Origin: CAZLGO01 sp964559295
GTDB lineage: Archaea; Methanobacteriota; Methanobacteria; Methanobacteriales; Methanobacteriaceae
Length of the DNA stretch: 7,666 nt
NCBI GenBank assembly: GCA_964559295.1
Contig: CAZLGO010000077.1
Coordinates: 1 to 7,666 of the forward strand
Direction of reading: 5' to 3'
In this document: positions 1 to 6,373 of the stretch, one piece after another
Layout of the letters: each line of letters opens with the position of its first letter
Position numbering within the stretch: the first letter of the stretch is position 1
The notes under the pieces: generated by a model
Told to the model about the DNA's origin: nothing
Database searches by the model: none
What the model saw: only the letters and a program-made list of their open reading frames with translations
Program-made: the position numbers and the translations under genes

Positions 1-50
1 CCTTTTCTAAGAACCCTTTAAAAAAGGCTTCACCCAAATAGAGCTTTGAT

Positions 51-72
51 CAACCTTTTTTTTAAAAGGTTG
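51..72 (+). terminator. Perfect inverted repeat with T8 run, likely end of upstream transcript
   Basis: CAACCTTTT (51-59) and AAAAGGTTG (64-72) form a perfect 9-bp inverted repeat around a TTTT loop, giving an uninterrupted T8 run at 56-63. Oligo-T runs act as archaeal terminators, so this may end a gene to the left of the window. It lies only 16 nt before the rqcH start, so it could instead sit in the rqcH leader or promoter (TTTAAAAG at 61-68 is TATA-like). A weaker CCTTT/AAAGG repeat is at 15-27. The sequence does not decide between these roles. Confidence 0.4.
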
Positions 73-88
73 GTTGTAAGGTGTTTCA

Positions 89-2041
89 ATGAAAGGTATG
101 TCTAATGTTGATGTTTTTGCAATATCTCATGAGCTAAGAAAGCTACTTAGGAATGCCAGAGTCGATAAGGCATACCAACCCACCAAAGATACAATCTCGA
201 TAAGATTCCATGTTCCAAGGATAGGAAGGGTTGATATTGTTTTTCAGGCAGGAAAAAGGGTTCATGCAACCAAATATCCTCTGAAAAATCCTAAAATACC
301 CCCATCGTTTCCAATGCTTCTTCGTAAATATTTAAAGGGAGGTATCGTTCAGGATGTTGTCCAACACAATTTCGACAGAATCATTGAACTTCATGTTCTC
401 AAGGAACATAGGTACTTGCTGATTATAGAACTTTTTGCCCAAGGCAATATAATACTTTTGGATGAAGATGGAAGGATCGTGCTGCCACTTAAACGTCAAC
501 TTTGGAGTGGTCGGAGAATATCAGCCAAAGAAGTGTATAGATATCCACCAAAAAAAGGAATAGATCCGCTTGAAGTGGAGAAGGATGATCTTTCCCATCT
601 ATTTTCCAAGTCCAAGATAGATGTTATAAGAACCCTTGCTAGAGGCGGTTTGGGTGGAATTTATGCAGAAGAGGTTCTATTGAGAGCTAATATCCAAAAG
701 GACAAACCTGCAGCAGAACTTTCTCAAGAAGAGTTAAATTCTATCTACAATGCAATGTACGAACTTTTTGAACCATTACGAAATTTTGAGTTTAGCCCAC
801 AGATAGTATCAGATGGCAAAGAAGATGTTTTACCCCTCGATCTCAAAATCTATGAGGGATACAAAAAAAAGAAATTTGAAAGTTTCAATGAAGCTGCAGA
901 TGAGTTTTATAGTGCTAAGATAAGAGAGGAAATAAAAAAAGCTCAAGAGGATCTATGGGAAGCCCAGATAAAAAAACTCAAAAAAAGGCTTAAAATACAG
1001 GAAAATACACTCAATAACTTTAAAAAAACCGTCAAAAATTCTAAAAAAAAGGGAGACATTTTGTATTCCAACTACCAAAAGATCCAAAACATTGTAGATA
1101 CCATAGAAGATGCCAGAAAAAGATATTCGTGGGATGAGGTAATTTCAAGAATTAAAATTGCTAAAAAGCAAGGATTGGCTGGAGTTGGGATCATAGAATC
1201 CATCGACAAGATGGGTAATCTAATCCTAAACATAGATGGGGAGTTAATAAAAATAGATTTATCATTAAGCATTCCTGAAAATGCCGAAATCTATTATAAC
1301 AAATCAAAAAAAGCTAAAAGGAAAATAAAAGGTGCTAAAATAGCCATCGAAAAAACAAAAAACGAAATTGATAAGATCAAAAAAGAAAAAGAAATAGCAA
1401 TGACTCAACTAAAGATACCACAGCGGAGAATAAAAAAAGAGCTTAAATGGTTTGAGAAGCTAAGGTGGTTTTTATCCTCTGATGGGTTTTTAGTGATTGG
1501 TGGAAGAGATGCTACAACCAACGAGATGATTGTAAAAAAATATATGGAAAAAAAAGACATTTATCTTCACTGCGATATTCACGGGGCACCTTCTGTTGTG
1601 ATAAAAAGTCAAAATAAAGAAATTCCAGAAACTACAATCTGGGAGGCAGCTTCATTTGCAGCCTCCTTCTCAAGCGCATGGACAAAGGGCTTTGGATCCC
1701 AAGATGTGTATTGGGTTTACCCAGAACAGGTCTCAAAAACCCCAGAACATGGGGAGTTTGTTGCAAAAGGAGCTTTCATAATACGTGGTAAGAGAAACTA
1801 CCTAAGGGGGGTGCCGCTTCTGGTTGCAGTTGGTATAGTGGATTACAAGGGAGAGCGAATAATGGCTGGTCCAAAAGATGCGGTAAAGAAGCATTCCTCC
1901 AATTATGTCGTTATAAAACCAGGCTATACAAAAAAAGAAATTTTAGCAAAAGAAATATTAAGAAAAATCAACAGAAAATTCACCCTTGAAGATGTAATAA
2001 GGGTTCTACCACCTGGAAAATGTGATTTGGTTGATCTTTAG
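89..2041 (+). CDS. rqcH: RqcH/NFACT-family ribosome quality control protein
   Basis: This is a full-length 650-residue NFACT protein, the archaeal relative of bacterial RqcH and eukaryotic Rqc2/NEMF. The family binds large ribosomal subunits with a stalled peptidyl-tRNA; bacterial RqcH recruits tRNA-Ala to add a C-terminal alanine tail that marks the peptide for degradation. NFACT-N spans about residues 5-260 and contains the D96-R97 pair, matching the Asp-Arg pair needed for tailing in Bacillus RqcH. A helix-hairpin-helix-like segment lies near 185-200 (GLGGIYAEE). Lys/Glu-rich coiled coils cover about 277-345 and 405-455. NFACT-R (DUF814) runs from about 453 to 570 with SSDGF, GGRDA (471-475) and LHCDIHGA (493-500). 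No clear NFACT-C domain follows. The ATG at 89 has AAGGTG five nt upstream (78-83), and the family's N-terminus (M-S-N-V-D-V) follows directly; an ATG at 98 is the alternative start. The gene appears monocistronic. Tailing activity in this organism is inferred. Confidence 0.95.
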   Translation: MKGMSNVDVFAISHELRKLLRNARVDKAYQPTKDTISIRFHVPRIGRVDIVFQAGKRVHATKYPLKNPKIPPSFPMLLRKYLKGGIVQDVVQHNFDRIIELHVLKEHRYLLIIELFAQGNIILLDEDGRIVLPLKRQLWSGRRISAKEVYRYPPKKGIDPLEVEKDDLSHLFSKSKIDVIRTLARGGLGGIYAEEVLLRANIQKDKPAAELSQEELNSIYNAMYELFEPLRNFEFSPQIVSDGKEDVLPLDLKIYEGYKKKKFESFNEAADEFYSAKIREEIKKAQEDLWEAQIKKLKKRLKIQENTLNNFKKTVKNSKKKGDILYSNYQKIQNIVDTIEDARKRYSWDEVISRIKIAKKQGLAGVGIIESIDKMGNLILNIDGELIKIDLSLSIPENAEIYYNKSKKAKRKIKGAKIAIEKTKNEIDKIKKEKEIAMTQLKIPQRRIKKELKWFEKLRWFLSSDGFLVIGGRDATTNEMIVKKYMEKKDIYLHCDIHGAPSVVIKSQNKEIPETTIWEAASFAASFSSAWTKGFGSQDVYWVYPEQVSKTPEHGEFVAKGAFIIRGKRNYLRGVPLLVAVGIVDYKGERIMAGPKDAVKKHSSNYVVIKPGYTKKEILAKEILRKINRKFTLEDVIRVLPPGKCDLVDL

Positions 2042-2325
2042 TATTTTTTCTTTTTAGGTTTTTTGAAGAGAAAATTTATATCAATCAGATATTTTCCTTC
2101 TTCATCAGATACAATTATAGAATCCTTCTCCAGAAGCGGAGACAAATTAACCTCATAGACTCCCGGTCTTCTTACCATAATGGTTTCTATAGGTTCTTCT
2201 TTAATTTTTTTTATCTTAGTTTCGTTGTGATATTCAAAGAATTTACCACCGCAGTTTGGACACCCTCGCAGAATATCTTCTGAAGCTTTACCAAATTCTG
2301 CACCACACTTAATGCACCGATGCAC
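2038..2325 (-). CDS. OapC/ArvC-like zinc-ribbon protein
   Basis: This small protein (95 residues from the chosen start) has an N-terminal zinc ribbon: CIKC (Cys4, Cys7) and CPNC (Cys22, Cys25) should bind one zinc. A short helical/charged linker and a beta-rich segment (about 48-85) follow, with a basic tail KKPKKKKY. Zn-ribbon plus position directly after a DUF2073 gene matches the archaeal OapC/ArvC family, called origin-associated protein C in haloarchaea; its biochemical role is not known to me. Start: GTG at 2325 has GGTGAT (2335-2330) four nt upstream. The longer GTG start at 2334 would overlap that site, so it is less likely (it adds three residues). The gene overlaps oapB by 17 nt, implying translational coupling, and its stop overlaps the rqcH stop by 4 nt. 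The basic tail could contact nucleic acid or acidic membrane lipids (inference). Confidence 0.85.
   Translation of the reverse strand: MHRCIKCGAEFGKASEDILRGCPNCGGKFFEYHNETKIKKIKEEPIETIMVRRPGVYEVNLSPLLEKDSIIVSDEEGKYLIDINFLFKKPKKKKY
2042..2064 (+). terminator. Triple T-run terminator for rqcH
   Basis: Immediately after the rqcH TAG are T6 (2044-2049), T5 (2051-2055) and T6 (2059-2064). Oligo-T tracts are the intrinsic termination signal for archaeal RNA polymerase. The same bases, read on the minus strand, are the A-rich codons for the lysine tail (KKPKKKK) of the convergent zinc-ribbon gene. Confidence 0.6.
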
Positions 2326-2677
2326 CAGAATCACCGATATCTGCTACCATTGAGAGGAAGTTTGATTTTCGCTTGACAGCCTTCATGAGATTTGCAGGTC
2401 CTATTACAGTCAGTCCCACTGTTTTTTTATTTGAAATTCCAAAAAATCTTTTTTTATTTTTCTCGAGGGTGTATACATCAATCCCTACAAATTTTTCAAT
2501 GTCTATTTCCCTCATGGTAGTTTCTATAAGTTCTGCTTCTTCTGTAGGACTCAATCCTCCTTCTATAACTACTATGTCTCCATTTTTTACCTTATCAATG
2601 ATCATTGCTATTTTCTCCATGCTTGTTTGGGATATCAGAGCCTCTGAAGATAGAAAATCCATTTTCAAATTATTCAT
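2309..2677 (-). CDS. DUF2073 protein, OapB/ArvB-like
   Basis: This 122-residue soluble protein has the features of archaeal DUF2073 (OapB/ArvB): an N-terminal helical part (about 10-32), the conserved stretch EGGLSPTEEAELIE (39-52), a central alpha/beta segment, and VIGPANLM (91-98) near the C-terminus. No membrane segment or enzyme motif is visible. The family is almost always found between an Era-like GTPase and a zinc-ribbon protein, as here, which suggests the three act in one complex; the function is not established. The ATG at 2677 has a perfect GGAGGT (2689-2684) six nt upstream, so the start is secure. It follows the GTPase gene after a 16-nt gap and overlaps the next gene by 17 nt. 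In haloarchaea the homologous trio lies beside a replication origin gene; no orc1/cdc6 gene is in this window. Confidence 0.87.
   Translation of the reverse strand: MNNLKMDFLSSEALISQTSMEKIAMIIDKVKNGDIVVIEGGLSPTEEAELIETTMREIDIEKFVGIDVYTLEKNKKRFFGISNKKTVGLTVIGPANLMKAVKRKSNFLSMVADIGDSGASVH
2330..2335 (-). promoter_or_regulatory. Ribosome binding site deciding the oapC start
   Basis: GGTGAT, read on the minus strand inside the oapB 3' end, matches the archaeal anti-Shine-Dalgarno complement. It is four nt before GTG 2325. It contains the alternative GTG at 2334, which it therefore cannot serve. Confidence 0.65.
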
Positions 2678-2693
2678 TTTAAGACCTCCAATC

Positions 2694-3326
2694 TTAGTGG
2701 AACTTTTTGACCATGGATCTGTAAAGATCCTCTATGTTTTCACCATGTAGTGCAGATATCGGCACCACCGTATGTTGGGGAAACACTGCAGCTATTCTTT
2801 CTGGAGAAGCCTCAGGAATATCTATTTTGTTGGCAACGATCACGAATGGAATACCTCTTGCTTCCAGATTCCCTATTGTAGTGATGTTTGCCTGGGTAAG
2901 TGGATCTTTTGTGGCGTCTATAACCAAAAGAACACCAGTTACATCGTCTAACCATTTTATAGCTTCTATTATCCCTTTTGTTGCCTCTTTTGCTCGTTCT
3001 TTTGCTTCTCTTTCCGAAAGACCGTATCTTAAGAAATTCGTATAATCAACTTTGGTTGCTATTCCAGGTGTATCTATTATATCGATATCAAGTTCAACGC
3101 CATTGTGGCTGATGTTTACATGCTCTTGTTTGTAAACCTTCCGTGTCTCATGTGGGATATCAGATACCAATCCAATTGGTTTTCCTATCCAGTCGCTTGT
3201 GATCTTGTTTGCTAATGTGGTTTTTCCAGAATTTGGATGGCCATAAAATCCTATTCGAACCTTTTTATTTCTTCCGAACAACTTATGGAAAAATCTCTCG
3301 AAGATATTACGCATTTTCTTACGCAT
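2694..3326 (-). CDS. Era-like P-loop GTPase, OapA-like
   Basis: This 210-residue protein is a small TRAFAC-class GTPase of the Era/Obg style. From the chosen start: G1 P-loop GHPNSGKT (29-36), G3 DTPG (85-88), G4 NKID (166-169) and G5 SAL (191-193). Thr61 or a nearby Thr in the switch I stretch (about 55-65) could serve as G2, which I cannot fix by eye. It lacks the KH RNA-binding domain of true Era and ends soon after G5, so it is not Era itself. The N-terminal 22 residues are basic and amphipathic-looking. Start: ATG at 3326 has GGAG (3337-3334) seven nt upstream and lies 4 nt after the hydrolase stop. A TTG at 3359 and ATG at 3341 in the same frame would run into that gene and have no better site. 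With the DUF2073 and zinc-ribbon genes downstream it forms the conserved archaeal trio, presumably as the nucleotide-switch member (inference). Confidence 0.9.
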   Translation of the reverse strand: MRKKMRNIFERFFHKLFGRNKKVRIGFYGHPNSGKTTLANKITSDWIGKPIGLVSDIPHETRKVYKQEHVNISHNGVELDIDIIDTPGIATKVDYTNFLRYGLSEREAKERAKEATKGIIEAIKWLDDVTGVLLVIDATKDPLTQANITTIGNLEARGIPFVIVANKIDIPEASPERIAAVFPQHTVVPISALHGENIEDLYRSMVKKFH

Positions 3327-3330
3327 TTTA

Positions 3331-4026
3331 TCACTCCTCATATATTTGGCCAGGTTCAAGAATGATTACCTTTATTCCTGTGGATGATTCTACCCTCTCG
3401 GCAAATTCTCCTGGATTTTGTTGTATTACAGGGAAAGTGTTATAATGCATGGGGATCACAAGCTCTGGATTAATCCATTGGGAAGCAATTGCAGCTTCCA
3501 CAGGACCCATGGTGTATCTGTCTCCTATTGGAATCAAAGCAATATCTGGTTTGTAGATAGCACCTATTACATCACGCATGTCACTGAAAATGCCTGTATC
3601 TCCTGTATGGTAGATTTTCCTGCCATTTTCAAGTTGGATTATATACCCACATGCACTTCCTCCAGCGCCAATTTCCTCTATAAAATCCATATCAGAAGAA
3701 TGCTTTGCTTCCACCATGGTTATTTTGATGTTATGAAGCTCTATGGAACCTCCTATATTCATACCCTCAGTATCAAAACCTTGTCTTGCAAGATATACAG
3801 AATGTTCATGATTCCCAACTATAACTGCCCCTGTTCTATTTGCTATCTCCATGGTATCGCCAAAATGGTCAGCGTGTCCGTGTGTTACACATATGATATC
3901 TGCATCAAGCTCCTCAACCTTCACTGGAGATAGTGGATTGTTGCTTATGAACGGGTCTATTAAGATCTTTAGATTCTCACGGGATCTTATCTCAAATGCA
4001 GAATGTCCAAACCATCTTAATTTCAC
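3331..4026 (-). CDS. UPF0173-type metal-dependent hydrolase (metallo-beta-lactamase fold)
   Basis: This 231-residue protein has the metallo-beta-lactamase fold of the UPF0173/MJ1163 group. It starts with the family's typical M-K-L-R-W-F-G-H-S-A-F-E-I-like sequence. Metal-binding motifs are HGHADH (49-54: His49, His51, Asp53, His54), His109 in AKHSS, HTGDTG with His140 and Asp143, and His194 near the C-terminus. These would hold two metal ions, usually Zn or Mn in the fold. The natural substrate is unknown to me. Start: GTG at 4026 is preceded by GGAGGAGGG (4038-4030) and overlaps the upstream gene's TGA as GTGA. A longer reading from ATG 4065 has no family-like N-terminus. The stop is 4 nt before the GTPase start, so the two are probably translated together. 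No signal peptide or membrane segment is seen, so it should be cytosolic. Confidence 0.92.
   Translation of the reverse strand: MKLRWFGHSAFEIRSRENLKILIDPFISNNPLSPVKVEELDADIICVTHGHADHFGDTMEIANRTGAVIVGNHEHSVYLARQGFDTEGMNIGGSIELHNIKITMVEAKHSSDMDFIEEIGAGGSACGYIIQLENGRKIYHTGDTGIFSDMRDVIGAIYKPDIALIPIGDRYTMGPVEAAIASQWINPELVIPMHYNTFPVIQQNPGEFAERVESSTGIKVIILEPGQIYEE
3334..3337 (-). promoter_or_regulatory. Ribosome binding site deciding the GTPase start
   Basis: GGAG, overlapping the last codons of the hydrolase gene on the minus strand, lies seven nt before ATG 3326. This favours that start over the in-frame ATG at 3341 and TTG at 3359, and suggests coupling to translation of the upstream gene. Confidence 0.6.
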
Positions 4027-5153
4027 AAGCCCTCCTCCAGTGATACGTCCTCTGAAAGATCCCATGCCTCCTCAAATAATCTTTCAATCTCTCCAATGGA
4101 TCTTCGGTCTTTGTATATCATCCCTACCTCAAAGCTCTCGTATATGGGATCTGTTGAGATTATCAATCCGTTTTCATCAGAAACAACGGTTACGGTGTGA
4201 ACATGAGGCATTGTTCTTATCTTAACATTATTATCCATTAGAATCTTTATAAGTTCAACAGACGCATCATCATCCAAACTAGCCTCTTGTATGATCATTC
4301 TGCCTCTTGTCTCCATAATTTTCTTTAGGATGGCTACATCCATGTTCCTTACCCATGGATACATCATCAATATTTTGTTCTCTGCTTTTAGAATTATATC
4401 CGTCATTGTTCTTTGTACATCCTCAGCATCAAATGACCATATTATATCTGGTTGTTTGGATTCTGATTTTATCTTATCTACAGCTCCCCTGAATGTCGCC
4501 ATTCTCTCTTCAATGAGGTTCTCTATATCTTCAATGCTTTTTTCATGATCTTCTTTTAATCTATTTAGTCTAGTTTTTACAACTTCGTCTCTGGATTTTT
4601 CCGAGGTTCTTATGGCTTTTATTTTTTCATCTATTTCAACTGGAGAGATCGTTTTTTCTTCTGACACCGTTTCGATTTCTGGTTTTAGTTTTTCCTTTGG
4701 TTCTTCTTGCTTCTCATCCTCCAAGACGCCCTTGGATTTTTCAGTAATTTCTATAATTTCAATAGGCTCCTCTTTTGCTACTGTTGCAGTTTCTGGTTTT
4801 TCTTTTTCTTCTTTTTTTTCTTTTGTTACTGCAATTTCTGTTTTTTCTTTCGTTACAGGTGTTTTTTGTTTTTTTTCATTTTTAGGCTTTATTTTAGGTG
4901 CCTTAGCTTTTCTGATACTATCCATACTTTTTGAAATGGCCGTTTTCCTTTTGCCCATATCCACTTTAGGGACAGATGGTTTTAATTCCACCTTAGTACC
5001 AAATAAAATAAGTAAAATAACCCCAATAACAGCGAAAAACAACCCTAAAAAGAAAAATATGGGATTTGGTGGAATTAAAAATCCTAAATACATAAAATAA
5101 AACCCAAAGATAAGTAGCAATATCCCAACAAGAGTAATGATTAAATTGATCAT
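4023..5153 (-). CDS. Membrane-anchored protein with TrmB-C/PLD-like C-terminal domain
   Basis: The 376-residue protein has two N-terminal membrane helices (about 3-26 and 32-52) joined by a short PPNP turn, so both the N-terminus and the large remainder are probably on the same side, most likely the cytoplasm. Residues 60-175 are a Lys/Glu/Thr/Val-rich, probably disordered linker with short imperfect repeats around VTKEK (100-104 and 109-113). A predicted coiled coil covers about 175-230. Residues 236-365 look like the C-terminal effector or PLD-like domain of TrmB-family regulators (ENKILMMYPWV, a glycine-poor beta/alpha pattern, then EEAWDLSE), but no winged helix is present. No HKD catalytic motif is visible, so binding or sensing is more likely than catalysis. 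The ATG at 5153 has GGAG (5165-5162) eight nt upstream. It overlaps the hydrolase gene by 4 nt. The domain assignment is by eye and moderate; the exact function is unknown. Confidence 0.85.
   Translation of the reverse strand: MINLIITLVGILLLIFGFYFMYLGFLIPPNPIFFFLGLFFAVIGVILLILFGTKVELKPSVPKVDMGKRKTAISKSMDSIRKAKAPKIKPKNEKKQKTPVTKEKTEIAVTKEKKEEKEKPETATVAKEEPIEIIEITEKSKGVLEDEKQEEPKEKLKPEIETVSEEKTISPVEIDEKIKAIRTSEKSRDEVVKTRLNRLKEDHEKSIEDIENLIEERMATFRGAVDKIKSESKQPDIIWSFDAEDVQRTMTDIILKAENKILMMYPWVRNMDVAILKKIMETRGRMIIQEASLDDDASVELIKILMDNNVKIRTMPHVHTVTVVSDENGLIISTDPIYESFEVGMIYKDRRSIGEIERLFEEAWDLSEDVSLEEGL
4030..4038 (-). promoter_or_regulatory. Ribosome binding site deciding the hydrolase start
   Basis: GGAGGAGGG, read on the minus strand inside the end of the upstream gene, puts GGAGG seven nt before GTG 4026. 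This supports the GTG start and re-initiation at the 4-nt GTGA overlap. Confidence 0.75.
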
Positions 5154-5182
5154 TAATATCTCTCCTTGTTTATGTTTTTTTA

Positions 5183-5207
5183 ATTTATATCATCTTTCCT
5201 TTATAAA
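5183..5207 (-). promoter_or_regulatory. Possible internal promoter (TATA-like)
   Basis: In the 55-nt gap after the glycosyltransferase stop, the minus strand has TTTATAAA (5207-5200) and ATATAAAT (5190-5183). Initiation about 25 nt beyond the first would fall near 5177, leaving a short leader before the GGAG at 5165. This could start a separate transcript for the membrane protein, hydrolase and GTPase trio. The region is AT-rich, so chance TATA matches are likely. Confidence 0.35.
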
Positions 5208-5208
5208 T

Positions 5209-6354
5209 TTAAGGGTTACTTTCACTTTTTGCATGTTTTAGTATGATCTCTACTGCATCTTCTGTCCCATTGTAATTTGAAAACTGGGATCCTGCGATTT
5301 TTACTTTTCTTCTTAAGTCACTATCATACAGGACATTATTTATATTTTTTGCAAGTTCTTCTGGATTTAATTTTTTTATCCTTTTTACAATGGATATTCC
5401 AAGTTTTTGCATATTTAAAGCGTTTCTTAGTTGTTCTGGATGATTATCTATGGGAATAAGGATGTTTGGGATACCGAGCGATGCTATCTCCATGGTGGTG
5501 GTGTGTCCAGCAAGGCTTATTATGAGGTCAGAAAGCTTCATCCATTCTGTTATGTTCTCTAAAAACTTCTTTTTTATAATTTTATCTGAATCAGGTATAA
5601 AATCAGGGGGTATCTGAGGACCTGTTATCGTTATTATTTTATCACACCTTATCATCTCTGATGCATCGTAGATCAAGCTAAGTAATCGTTTTCCAAATTC
5701 ACTTCCTCCAACCGTAACGAGAACTATTTTTCCTTCTAAGCCATATTTTTCTCTAAGCTCTTCTTTGCTTGGGAGATCTTCTGGATTTCTCTTAAGAAAA
5801 GGTCCTGTAAATACTGCAATCTTTCTCAATTTAGGAGGTATCTCAAGAGAACCCTCAATATCCGGGATTATAACCGCTTTACAAAGGGTACAAACATCCT
5901 GAATAAATTTCTTAAGCCCGCTTTCAAGGTATGCGATCGTCTTCTCATCAGGATAAAGCCTCGAAAAATCAAGTGACAACTCGTTTGTTATCATAATACA
6001 AGGTATTCCAAGAACTTTGCACGTTATGGGTACTGAAAAATGAGAATCTGCTATAACAATGTCTGGTTTAAATTCTTTTATGATTCTCGATTCATGATAT
6101 ATGCTTTTAAGGAAAATAAATGGAGCGTCTATGGATTTTCGTACTGTATATTTTATATCAAGTTCTCCTTCTTTTCCATAAAACCTTATATCTGGTAGTT
6201 TAGCCGTCTTGTAGTTTTTTGATAGTATTTCGTAGGCAGGACCATAACTTGCAAAGGCAACATTAAAACCTCGCTTTTTAAGTTTTTCTGCCAAGGCGAT
6301 GCATCTTGAAGCATGCCCCATGCCAATACCACACGGGAATAGTAGCGCTTTCAT
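5209..6354 (-). CDS. MurG/GT28-like glycosyltransferase, MJ1255 type
   Basis: This 381-residue protein has the two-domain GT-B layout of the MurG/UGT superfamily. The N-terminal domain begins with the glycine loop CGIGMGHASR (8-17), used by this group to approach the acceptor or phosphate. The C-terminal domain has VTVGGSEFGKR (213-223) and the donor-binding stretch LAGHTTTMEIASLGIP (281-296) followed by DNHPEQLRNA (303-312), with Glu289 and Gln308 as likely nucleotide-sugar contacts. There is no signal peptide or transmembrane helix; it probably works at the inner face of the membrane. Sugar donor and acceptor cannot be read from sequence; envelope glycan, glycolipid or protein glycosylation are all possible. 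Start is unsure: GGAGGT (6370-6365) is 10 nt before ATG 6354 and 4 nt before TTG 6360; I prefer ATG because the family's first strand follows it directly. It is second in the minus-strand cluster, 19 nt after the winged-helix-like gene. Confidence 0.9.
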   Translation of the reverse strand: MKALLFPCGIGMGHASRCIALAEKLKKRGFNVAFASYGPAYEILSKNYKTAKLPDIRFYGKEGELDIKYTVRKSIDAPFIFLKSIYHESRIIKEFKPDIVIADSHFSVPITCKVLGIPCIMITNELSLDFSRLYPDEKTIAYLESGLKKFIQDVCTLCKAVIIPDIEGSLEIPPKLRKIAVFTGPFLKRNPEDLPSKEELREKYGLEGKIVLVTVGGSEFGKRLLSLIYDASEMIRCDKIITITGPQIPPDFIPDSDKIIKKKFLENITEWMKLSDLIISLAGHTTTMEIASLGIPNILIPIDNHPEQLRNALNMQKLGISIVKRIKKLNPEELAKNINNVLYDSDLRRKVKIAGSQFSNYNGTEDAVEIILKHAKSESNP

Positions 6355-6364
6355 GATCAATAAA

Positions 6365-6370
6365 ACCTCC
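6365..6370 (-). promoter_or_regulatory. Ribosome binding site of the glycosyltransferase gene
   Basis: GGAGGT on the minus strand is a perfect site. Its spacing is 4 nt to TTG 6360 and 10 nt to ATG 6354, with most local genes near 6-7 nt, so it leaves the start undecided. Confidence 0.65.
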
Positions 6371-6373
6371 TTG

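Noticed and set aside
3327..3359. Longer GTPase reading from TTG 3359
   Set aside because: It would overlap the hydrolase end by 29 nt with a rare start codon and no good ribosome site; ATG 3326 has GGAG at proper spacing.
3418..3933. Plus-strand open frame of 171 codons opposite the hydrolase
   Set aside because: The hydrolase frame carries all metal-binding motifs; the plus-strand product has no recognisable features and no ribosome site.
4027..4065. Longer hydrolase reading from ATG 4065
   Set aside because: The extra 13 residues do not resemble the family N-terminus; GTG 4026 has a strong ribosome site and gives the expected start.
4612..5100. Long plus-strand open frame (162 codons) rich in Ser and Phe opposite the membrane protein
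   Set aside because: It is the antisense of Lys/Glu-rich codons; it has no ribosome site, family match or own promoter. The minus-strand frame has clear domains and a good start.
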